64,000 nt of DNA, taken from assembly GCA_002438805.1 (NCBI GenBank), contig DJQV01000022.1, forward strand, positions 88,743 to 152,742, in the 5' to 3' direction. Numbering within the stretch: the stretch's first letter is position 1; every line of letters starts with the position of its first letter. The stretch is from Bacteroidales bacterium UBA6377. Its GTDB lineage: Bacteria; Bacteroidota; Bacteroidia; Bacteroidales; UBA932. Shown here in pieces: positions 17,937 through 25,457 of this stretch. The position numbers were made by a program, and so were the translations under genes. A model generated the notes under the pieces. The model was not told where the DNA came from. It did no database searches and worked only from the letters and a program-made list of their open reading frames with translations.

Positions 17937-20725
17937 ATACAGCGCCATTGAAAAGTTTTGCGGTCCAGTCACGTAATGTGCTGAAGCAAGGCGTGCTGAA
18001 CAAGATATTGGAATTGGGATTCGATCCGGACGGGAATGTACGAGCAAAAGATCCGGTCAAGGTCCAGGGCGGAGCCGTGTTCATGGGGCAGTTGAAAGCC
18101 GACGAGGGGTTCTATGGCGCGTGGATGGAACTTAAATCCAGGATTGCGGTTCACGGAATCAAGGAAGTCTGTGAAGAGGCCGCCTATACCTGGTTCAACA
18201 GGCTCATGGCCATCCGCATAATGCAGAAGAACCACTTCATCGAGCCGGTGATGGAGTATGTTGATGCCGAGTCCAGAGTCCCGGTGATCGTGGCCCGGGC
18301 GAGGGCCGGAAGGCTTACTCTCAGGCTCAATGCTCATGATGCGGAAAGGTTGAACAAGTCGCTTGCCGACCCGGCCCGCATCGATGACCAGTTCAAACTT
18401 CTCATAGAGGCCTTCTGCGAGTTGAATCCCGTCATCTACAACTGTTTCGGGGGCATTGACAAATACATTTCCCTGCTTCTTCCAGACAATATACTGGCGA
18501 AGGGCGGGTTCGTGGATCTGCTTAACAGCACCTCCTATCTTACTGAAGAGGATTTCGCTCAGTCGGAACTGATAGGGTGGCTGTACCAGTTCTACATATC
18601 CGAGAAAAAGGATGAAGTGTTCGCGAGCAAGACAAAAGTGTCGCAAGACGACATCCCGGCCGCGACACAGATCTTTACGCCTAACTGGATAGTCAAGTAT
18701 ATGGTACAGAACACCATCGGGCGCATCTATCTGGACAACAATCCCGGTTCCTCGCTTGGAGACGGGATGAAGTATCTGGTGGAGTCTGATGTGAGGACCC
18801 CTGAGGGAGCGGTTTTGAAGGTTGACGACATTACAGAGTACAAACTGATTGACCCGGCTTGCGGCTCCGGTCATATTCTTAATGAAGGATTTGACCTGCT
18901 GTACGATATGTACATGGACGAGTTCTACTCGCCGAGAGCGGCAGTCGAGAATATTTTCCGGAGAAACCTCATCGGCATCGACATCGACACACGCGCCAAG
19001 CAGCTCTCGACTTTCTCCCTTTTGATGAAGGCGGCCCGAAAGGACAGGTCGTTCCTAGATGCCAAGGTTATGCCGAGGGTGCTTGACATGCCCGAGCCGT
19101 TTGAGTGCCATGGAGACTTCAAGGATTTCCTGAAGCAGTTCTTTGCAGGAGGAAGCAGTGACGTCATAGCCCAGACACAAAAGGCGTTTGAACTTCTGAA
19201 GCAGGCGAAGAATCTTGGCTCCATAATGCGATTTGACCTCTCGGAGCCTACAAGGTATCTGATTGAGACCCGGACCGCGGAATGGGAGGGCAAGGCATTT
19301 GTTCCCGAAGAGATTAAAAAGGTTCTTCCGTCAATGCGGCTCATTCTCGCTCTTACGGACAAATATACTGCCGTGGTTGCCAATCCGCCGTACATGGGGA
19401 GCGGGAATATGAATCCGGAGCTCAGCAGGTATGTGAATGAGAACTATAAAGACGGGAAAGCGGACTTGTTCTCCGTGTTCATGCTGTTGTCCGAAAGACT
19501 TCTTGTCGAGAACGGAAAGTATGGAATGATCAATATGCAGAGCTGGATGTTCCTTTCGTCTTTTGAGAAGTTAAGGGAACATATCATCAGGTCGCTTCAC
19601 ATTGACAATATGCTGCACCTCGGCCCGCGCACATTTGATGAGCTGAGCGGCGAGGTCGTGCAGAACACGGCTTTTGTGATGGAAAAGCATTCTCCGGAAG
19701 GATTGGATGGCGGTATATATTATCGCCTTGTCGATGGAAAAAACTGCTCAGCGAAGCAGTCGATGTTTCTGGAGCGTGCCAACAGGTATTCCAATGTATC
19801 GCAACGGAATTTTGAGAAAATCCCGGGATGTCCGATTGGGTATTGGGTTTCTGAAAAAATTTTCGCCGGCTTCGCCGAAAACCTCGCGTTGTCTGCCGTT
19901 GCTAATCCTTGCGTAGGCTTACAGACGGCAGACAACGCGAGGTTTCTTAGGTATTGGACAGAAGTCTCCATTGAAAATATTGGTTTTAATTTCGAAAATG
20001 CGGAGGAAGCTAAATTATCAGATTTCAAATGGTTCCCTACAACGAAAGGTGGTGGATTTAGGCGTTGGTATGGCAATATGTTTTATGTTGTCAATTGGAA
20101 GAATGGAGGAGAAGAACTAACTAATTTTAAAGGAGCTGTCATAAGAAATAGATCAAGGTATTTTACAAAATGCGGAGCAACATGGTCTACAATAGCCTCG
20201 GGTAAACCATCTTTTAGATATTTTAACAGGAGTTGGTTGTTTGAAACGAAGGGCTCAGTTTGTTTCCCTGAAAATGAGGAAGATAACAATTTTATCCTTG
20301 GATATTTAAATACGCCATTAGTGACATCTTTCTTGAATGTTCTAGCTCCTACCTTGGATTATCATGAAGGACCGGTTGGGCGAATTCCATATAAGCAAAC
20401 GCACGATAGTCTTATAAATGAATTAGTTTCCGAAAACATCTCCATCTCCAAGCAAGACTGGGACGCTCACGAGACTTCCTGGGACTTCAAGGAGAATGAA
20501 ATAGTCAGGCTTTTCAGGGACAAAGGATGCCACAGCGTGGAAGAGGCTGTGGGCGAGTACAAGAAATTCTGGACAGAGCAATTCGACAGGCTCCACGCCA
20601 ACGAAGAAGAGCTCAACCGCCAGTTCATCGACATCTACGGCCTTCAGGACGAGCTCACCCCCGATGTCCCTCTCGATGAAGTGACCATCCTCCAGCAGGG
20701 AGAGATAAGTATTGAGGAGGGATAA
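17933..20725 (+). CDS. pglX: BREX adenine methyltransferase PglX, N-terminal/catalytic part (split gene)
   Basis: 930 residues against about 1200 for intact type 1 PglX. Methyltransferase motif I is DPACGSGHIL (about residues 307-316) and motif IV is NPPYMGSG (about 484-491), both intact, so N6-adenine methylation is expected. The conserved entry to the specificity domain reads GLQTADNARFLRYW (about 662-675), followed by a recognition region that is visibly A/T-rich. The protein ends at ISIEEG. The missing C-terminal domain is encoded by the separate ORF at 22179-22913, beyond an inserted ATP-binding gene that starts 2 nt after this stop. A perfect 21-bp inverted repeat lies within the codons for residues 649-671. 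Methylation marks host DNA and spares it from BREX. Confidence 0.93.
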   Translation: MNTAPLKSFAVQSRNVLKQGVLNKILELGFDPDGNVRAKDPVKVQGGAVFMGQLKADEGFYGAWMELKSRIAVHGIKEVCEEAAYTWFNRLMAIRIMQKNHFIEPVMEYVDAESRVPVIVARARAGRLTLRLNAHDAERLNKSLADPARIDDQFKLLIEAFCELNPVIYNCFGGIDKYISLLLPDNILAKGGFVDLLNSTSYLTEEDFAQSELIGWLYQFYISEKKDEVFASKTKVSQDDIPAATQIFTPNWIVKYMVQNTIGRIYLDNNPGSSLGDGMKYLVESDVRTPEGAVLKVDDITEYKLIDPACGSGHILNEGFDLLYDMYMDEFYSPRAAVENIFRRNLIGIDIDTRAKQLSTFSLLMKAARKDRSFLDAKVMPRVLDMPEPFECHGDFKDFLKQFFAGGSSDVIAQTQKAFELLKQAKNLGSIMRFDLSEPTRYLIETRTAEWEGKAFVPEEIKKVLPSMRLILALTDKYTAVVANPPYMGSGNMNPELSRYVNENYKDGKADLFSVFMLLSERLLVENGKYGMINMQSWMFLSSFEKLREHIIRSLHIDNMLHLGPRTFDELSGEVVQNTAFVMEKHSPEGLDGGIYYRLVDGKNCSAKQSMFLERANRYSNVSQRNFEKIPGCPIGYWVSEKIFAGFAENLALSAVANPCVGLQTADNARFLRYWTEVSIENIGFNFENAEEAKLSDFKWFPTTKGGGFRRWYGNMFYVVNWKNGGEELTNFKGAVIRNRSRYFTKCGATWSTIASGKPSFRYFNRSWLFETKGSVCFPENEEDNNFILGYLNTPLVTSFLNVLAPTLDYHEGPVGRIPYKQTHDSLINELVSENISISKQDWDAHETSWDFKENEIVRLFRDKGCHSVEEAVGEYKKFWTEQFDRLHANEEELNRQFIDIYGLQDELTPDVPLDEVTILQQGEISIEEG
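19879..19945. repeat. 21-bp perfect inverted repeat inside pglX (25-nt core)
   Basis: The arms are 19879-19899 and 19925-19945, complementary over all 21 positions; the flanking bases no longer match. The core is 19900-19924. In the present orientation the codons read VANPCVGLQTADNARF. With the core inverted the frame stays open and reads VCKPTQGLATADNARF. Both are versions of the conserved PglX motif that opens the target-recognition domain. No recombinase gene is seen in the window. Confidence 0.9.
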
Positions 20726-20727
20726 TT

Positions 20728-22176
20728 ATGGACATCAAGAAATTCATAGGTGAAACCACTGAATATGACAAAAAACAGGAAGTGGAACACCGCAAAGTGA
20801 AGAGTTGGCTGAAGAGTGTAAGCGCCTTTGCCAATGGTGACGGCGGCTGTCTGCTTTTTGGCATAGCGGATGACGACACTGTCGTCGGACTGGAAAATGC
20901 CAAGGATGATTCGGAATTCGTCAGTCAAAAGATAAAAGAGCGCATAGACCCTGTCCCGCAAGTCAATATGAAGATAGAGCAGGTGGATGGAAAAGATATT
21001 CTCCTTCTTCACGTGTTGCCGGGGAACGATACACCTTACTATTATCTGGGTGATGGCCTGCTCGAAACCTTCGTGCGGATAGGCAATGAATCGGTGATAG
21101 CGGAAGCGACCGAACATAAACGTCTGGTTCTGAAAGGACACAACTCATCGTTTGACGCACGCCCGAGCGGTGAGTCTTTTGACGATTATGCCTTCACCAA
21201 ATTGCGCGGCCGTTACTATTCGTGGAACGGTTTGAGCTTTGACAACAAATATTATCGTTCGTTCGGTTTGGTTGACAGCAATGGCATCCTGACAAACGCC
21301 GGACTCCTGATGGCGGATGAATGTCCATTACGCCAAAGCCGTGTGTTCTGCACAAGATGGAACGGCAAGACTAAAGCGGGAGGGACGATTGACGCGCTGG
21401 ACAGCACTGAGATTACAGGCAGCCTGGTCTCACTCTTGGAAGACACGATGTCGTTTATCCGTCGCAACATACGCACCCTATGGTACAAAGAGCCTATGCA
21501 GCGCATAGAAATTCCGGAATACATTGAACGCAGCGTGATGGAAGCTGTAACGAACGCTCTTGCTCATCGCGACTACCTGATTCAAGGCAGCGAGGTGCAC
21601 GTAGACATGTTTGATGACCGTCTGGTGATATATTCTCCGGGGTCTATGCCTGAAGGACGATACATTCAGGAGATGAATATAGAGGAGATCCCTTCCGTGA
21701 GGCGTAATCCTGTGATAGCAGATATATTTGCCCAGCTGGGATATATGGAGCGCAAAGGTTCGGGTATGGGGAAGATCGTCAATCCGATCAAAGCCCTGCC
21801 ATACTTCAGTGAAGGAATGCTCCCGTCATTTTTCTCTGACAGGGCCCAGTTCACCATCACGTTCCCGAATATCATAGAGGTCTGGCGAGAGGAACATCCT
21901 GATGCGGAAACGGATGTTGTCGATGATATCAAGGGTGGCACTCAAGCTGGCACTCAAGCTGGCACTCAAGCTGGCACTCAAGGTGATGACTTGGATAGAT
22001 GGATTGAATATCAGGTGATTGCAAATCCCGAAATTACTACTGAAGAGTTGGCGTCTCTTTCAAATAAAGGAATAAGGACAATCAAACGCCACATTGCCAA
22101 AATGCCCCATATAAGGTATGTGGGGAGTGGTTACAGTGGACATTGGGAAGTGAACAGAAAAGAGAAGGATTTGTAA
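20728..22176 (+). CDS. Schlafen/AlbA-type ATP-binding protein inserted within pglX
   Basis: 482 residues. An N-terminal AlbA_2 (Schlafen-type) domain (EVEHRKVKSWLKSVSAFAN, GGCLLFGIADD) is followed by a GHKL-type ATP-binding domain with N-box EAVTNALAHRDY (about residues 270-282) and a glycine motif RKGSGMGKI. A linker holds GTQA repeats (about 404-418), and a C-terminal winged helix follows (TEELASLSNKGIRTIKRHI). Such proteins are annotated as putative transcriptional regulators or helicase-related and are frequent in defence islands. It lies exactly between the two halves of pglX, 2 nt from each, and both junctions carry the same 9-nt TAATTATGG. A role in controlling BREX or joining the PglX complex is inference. 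Confidence 0.85.
   Translation: MDIKKFIGETTEYDKKQEVEHRKVKSWLKSVSAFANGDGGCLLFGIADDDTVVGLENAKDDSEFVSQKIKERIDPVPQVNMKIEQVDGKDILLLHVLPGNDTPYYYLGDGLLETFVRIGNESVIAEATEHKRLVLKGHNSSFDARPSGESFDDYAFTKLRGRYYSWNGLSFDNKYYRSFGLVDSNGILTNAGLLMADECPLRQSRVFCTRWNGKTKAGGTIDALDSTEITGSLVSLLEDTMSFIRRNIRTLWYKEPMQRIEIPEYIERSVMEAVTNALAHRDYLIQGSEVHVDMFDDRLVIYSPGSMPEGRYIQEMNIEEIPSVRRNPVIADIFAQLGYMERKGSGMGKIVNPIKALPYFSEGMLPSFFSDRAQFTITFPNIIEVWREEHPDAETDVVDDIKGGTQAGTQAGTQAGTQGDDLDRWIEYQVIANPEITTEELASLSNKGIRTIKRHIAKMPHIRYVGSGYSGHWEVNRKEKDL
21937..21984 (+). repeat. 12-bp in-frame tandem repeat (GGCACTCAAGCT)
   Basis: Three exact units (21937-21948, 21949-21960, 21961-21972) and a fourth with two changed bases (21973-21984) encode GTQA-GTQA-GTQA-GTQG. 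Copy-number change would lengthen or shorten the linker without shifting the frame. Similar GTQ/VPQ linkers occur in other members of this regulator family. Confidence 0.9.
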
Positions 22177-22178
22177 TT

Positions 22179-22913
22179 ATGGCGGACAATAAACAACATA
22201 TAGTCTGGCACGATGATGTGATTGCCAGGCAACTGATCAGCTATGCCATCGGATGCTGGATGGGACGCTACCGTCTGGACAGGAAGGGGCTCAACATAGC
22301 ATATTATCCGAAAGATGAGGAAATTTGCTCCTATCAGTTCAATGGCAGGACTTTCACAATAGACGATGACGGCATAATTCCTCTTATGGGAGCTCAGAAT
22401 CCGTTTGAGGATGACAATGCGCTTCAGAAAATCGTCAATTTCGTACACATCGTCTTCGGAGATGAGGCTCTCACGCAGAATCTGAATTTCATCGAGCACA
22501 GTCTTGGCAAGAGCATTGAGGACTATCTCGTGAAAGATTTCTGGAAAGACCACAGGAAGATGTATCAGAACCGTCCTATCTACTGGTTGTTCAGTTCGAA
22601 GAAGGGTGCGTTCCAGGTTCTCGCCTATATGCATCGAATGAATCCCTACACGGCGGAGAAGGTGCGCACCAAGTATCTCCTTCCGTACATTGAGTATCTT
22701 CAGACCCGCATTCAGCAGGATAAGGACCGCGGGGCTGATCTCTCTGCTCTGGAAAGAAAAAATCTTGCCAGGGTGGAGGCTGCCCTCAGCGATTGCAAAG
22801 AGTACCATGACAGATTGCACTCCGTAGCTGATCGCCAGATTAATTTTGATCTCGACGATGGCGTGGTTGTGAACTACGCAAAATTCGGTGACGTGCTCGC
22901 GAAAATCAAATGA
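22179..22913 (+). CDS. pglX: PglX C-terminal domain encoded as a separate ORF
   Basis: 244 residues. The sequence matches the C-terminal domain of full-length PglX: RQLISYAIGCWMGRYRLDRKGL at the start, a central DGIIPL and IEDYLVKDFWKDH, RPIYWLFSSKKGAFQVLAYMH, and the terminal DLDDGVVVNYAKFGDVLAKI. Added to the 930-residue N-terminal part it gives 1174, the normal PglX length. The start at 22179 lies 2 nt after the stop of the inserted gene and follows AGAGAAGGA. The frame opens earlier, but an upstream start would overlap that gene. A clean start, an open frame and normal codons argue for a working split protein rather than decay. It is 1 nt before pglZ. Confidence 0.88.
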   Translation: MADNKQHIVWHDDVIARQLISYAIGCWMGRYRLDRKGLNIAYYPKDEEICSYQFNGRTFTIDDDGIIPLMGAQNPFEDDNALQKIVNFVHIVFGDEALTQNLNFIEHSLGKSIEDYLVKDFWKDHRKMYQNRPIYWLFSSKKGAFQVLAYMHRMNPYTAEKVRTKYLLPYIEYLQTRIQQDKDRGADLSALERKNLARVEAALSDCKEYHDRLHSVADRQINFDLDDGVVVNYAKFGDVLAKIK

Positions 22914-22914
22914 A

Positions 22915-25452
22915 ATGATACAAGATAAGATATATTCGTACTTTGACGGGAATCCGCAGCTTCATACACTTTTCGTGTTTGACGGTATGGGAGCCATACG
23001 CTCCGAACTTGAAGGTATGGAATGGAGATCTGGCTATAGACTGGAAGTGTTTGGCGGCGACTGGTTTACCATCAAATACAATCTCACGCACGAATGGAAA
23101 GAGGACAAGGTCATTCTTGTCTTCATCGGAATGACGGGACCGTCACGGAGCGATGAATTGCATTCGTTTCCGTTATATGGGGAGATGAAGGCCAATATGG
23201 TCTTTTGTGAGGAAAATTATGTGGCATTTATGCAGCTTAAGGGCATCAAGCCGGATTTCGCTCCATTCATATCGCGCCATATCGCCGAAATGCAACTGTC
23301 CAAGTATGACAGGATTCTCTCGGATTACTACAAGCCTGGTGTTTTCTCGGTAGACATCTGCAACAGGGCATTGATTTCCGGTTATATGGGAATGTCGAAA
23401 CTTCTTAGTTGGGAAGACATCATCATAAGGCTTACCTGTCTCTGCGGAATCGAGTCGGAAGCTGACAAACGAGATACCTTCCTCAGACTGCTGAAGAACA
23501 ATCCTGACGCCTTGGCCGCTCTGTCAGACAAAATGATGTCCATCGCAGGATATCCGTTTGACATTAATACGGATGCCAGGATGAAACGGTTTGTCGAATC
23601 ATTCAAATATAACGCAATAACGCAAGGAATCCCGGTGGTCTCTGCCGATGACTACAAAGACCTCAAGATCGATGATACCGTGGTTCTTCAGCGCCTGAAC
23701 AGTCTCATGGAATACGCAGCAGGCCAATCTGCTTTGTCAGAGCCATTCACCGCGGCCATTGGTAATCTGGCGTCTTCCATTAAAGAAGAGAACATAATCA
23801 AATGGTATGGGCCGGATGCGGAATATTCGTTCATGACAGAGAGTCTATGCTTTCCGATCATAGCAGCACTCGTGGAGAACTGGGCGTTTGTATCTCCTGT
23901 AGAGACAAACAGAAAACTTCGTTCAATGTCTCTGCGTCTCCCGGAGAGTTCGGTGTTACAACCCGTGATCAGCTTTCTGTCCAATGCCTGTTTTATGTTG
24001 GAAAAATTGCAGGCGCTCGGCACATATAGGCTCAGGACTCCGCTGGAGTATATAAATAAATATGTCGGAGAATTTTCTGTCGTTGATACATACTATCGTC
24101 GGGTTGTGGACACATTCTCGGAAATTTATCCAACTGTCCAGGTATATGATTGTCTCATGTCATTCAAGAAGCATCTGGATGAGGAATACTCCAAGCAATG
24201 CAACCTTTTCAATCTTGAGTGGCTCAAGTGCGTGAGTGAAAGCGGGGTGTCTCTATCGGAGATGGACGGAATTCTTCATCAGCAGGACTTCTATAATGAA
24301 AAATTGAAGGGCATGAATGCCAAGAGGGTGGTTATAGTCAGCGATGCGCTGAGGTATGAGGTCGCGGCGGAAATCCTTAGCGGGCTCGGAAAAGACAGGC
24401 ATACAGCTTCGCTGGCTCCTGCTCTTTCTATTCTTCCCACTGAGACTAAATACAGTAAAGCGACATTGCTGCCACACTCTTCTCTAAAATACAATGCCGG
24501 AACTATGCTCGTGGACGGAGAGGATCTGAATACCACCGAAAAACGTACTATGCAAGTGAGGAAATATGAGCCGGACGCTTTATGCATTGACTATGCTGAG
24601 CTGGCTAAACTGACTCAAAATCAAAAGCGCGAGCTTTTCAAGAATCCTCTGGTCTATATTTTCCACAACACAATAGATTCCATCGCCCACGACAACCCGG
24701 CGAAGACCGCCAAGGCCTGCGCCGAAGCTGTATCGGAAATCCGCAAGCTCGTTCCGTCACTTCATGCCACATATAATGTGGCCAATGTCTTTGTGACCAG
24801 CGATCACGGCTTCCTTTTCAACGACATCAAGTTTGAAGAAAAGGACAAGCACAGGATAGAGGACGCTTATGATGAACGTAAGACAAGATATTATATTACA
24901 GATGATGGGACATCTGTATCAGGAATCACCAAATTCCCGATGGAATCTGTATCGTCTATGACGGCTCCCGGAAAATATGTGGCTGTGCCTGACGGGACAA
25001 ACAGGCTATATGCGGAAGGAGGCGGATACCAGTTCGCACATGGCGGGGCTGCACTCCAGGAGATGGTCATTCCTATATTGTATAGCCACACACAAAAAGA
25101 AGGAACTAAGCCTAAGGTTGGCGTGACCCTCATCGGCTCTGCGCTCAGCATCGTGTCCAGCCGTCTGAAGTTCAGCTTGATTCAGGATCAGGCCGTGTCT
25201 GAGGATTATAGAGAGAGGAAGATTGTTTGCGGCATATATGAAGGCTCGGAGCTTCTTACCGCAGAAAAGGGACTTGCCCTCAACAGCGTGGATGTGAACC
25301 CTCAGAACAGGCTTTATTCAGTTGAACTCGTCCTCATTAAACCTTCTGCCGGAGGCCTGCTTGAGCTGCGTATATTCGATGTGGATGACAGTCTGAACCC
25401 AATAGCAAAAGCCACAGTTACAAATAAGACTTTGATTGAACAGGACTTCTAG
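22915..25452 (+). CDS. pglZ: BREX phosphatase-superfamily protein PglZ
   Basis: 845 residues from the ATG at 22915, the usual size for type 1 PglZ (about 850). The alkaline-phosphatase-superfamily core is seen with the metal-ligand segments VIVSDALRYE (D477) and VFVTSDHGFLF (D630-H631), and IFHNTIDSIAHDN between them. PglZ is the defining protein of BREX and is required for defence; members have been shown to have metal-dependent phosphodiesterase activity. The N-terminal 400 residues are helical and typical of the family. It starts 1 nt after the PglX C-terminal ORF and ends 5 nt before brxL. Confidence 0.95.
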   Translation: MIQDKIYSYFDGNPQLHTLFVFDGMGAIRSELEGMEWRSGYRLEVFGGDWFTIKYNLTHEWKEDKVILVFIGMTGPSRSDELHSFPLYGEMKANMVFCEENYVAFMQLKGIKPDFAPFISRHIAEMQLSKYDRILSDYYKPGVFSVDICNRALISGYMGMSKLLSWEDIIIRLTCLCGIESEADKRDTFLRLLKNNPDALAALSDKMMSIAGYPFDINTDARMKRFVESFKYNAITQGIPVVSADDYKDLKIDDTVVLQRLNSLMEYAAGQSALSEPFTAAIGNLASSIKEENIIKWYGPDAEYSFMTESLCFPIIAALVENWAFVSPVETNRKLRSMSLRLPESSVLQPVISFLSNACFMLEKLQALGTYRLRTPLEYINKYVGEFSVVDTYYRRVVDTFSEIYPTVQVYDCLMSFKKHLDEEYSKQCNLFNLEWLKCVSESGVSLSEMDGILHQQDFYNEKLKGMNAKRVVIVSDALRYEVAAEILSGLGKDRHTASLAPALSILPTETKYSKATLLPHSSLKYNAGTMLVDGEDLNTTEKRTMQVRKYEPDALCIDYAELAKLTQNQKRELFKNPLVYIFHNTIDSIAHDNPAKTAKACAEAVSEIRKLVPSLHATYNVANVFVTSDHGFLFNDIKFEEKDKHRIEDAYDERKTRYYITDDGTSVSGITKFPMESVSSMTAPGKYVAVPDGTNRLYAEGGGYQFAHGGAALQEMVIPILYSHTQKEGTKPKVGVTLIGSALSIVSSRLKFSLIQDQAVSEDYRERKIVCGIYEGSELLTAEKGLALNSVDVNPQNRLYSVELVLIKPSAGGLLELRIFDVDDSLNPIAKATVTNKTLIEQDF

Positions 25453-25457
25453 AGAAA

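Noticed and set aside
19720..20076. Minus-strand frame of 118 codons over the pglX palindrome as a real gene
   Set aside because: It contains the motif VCKPTQGLATADNARF only because of the palindrome; the rest matches nothing and it lacks a start context. It is useful as a clue to inversion, not as a gene.
20728..22176. The inserted regulator as a frame-restoring on/off switch for pglX
   Set aside because: Removing the segment between the 9-nt repeats does not fuse the two parts of pglX in frame; the TAA stop remains.
22655..22680. GTGCGCAC in the PglX C-terminal ORF as part of the palindrome family
   Set aside because: A single occurrence in normal coding sequence (KVRTKY) conserved in PglX, without the CCG...CGG flanks of the clusters.
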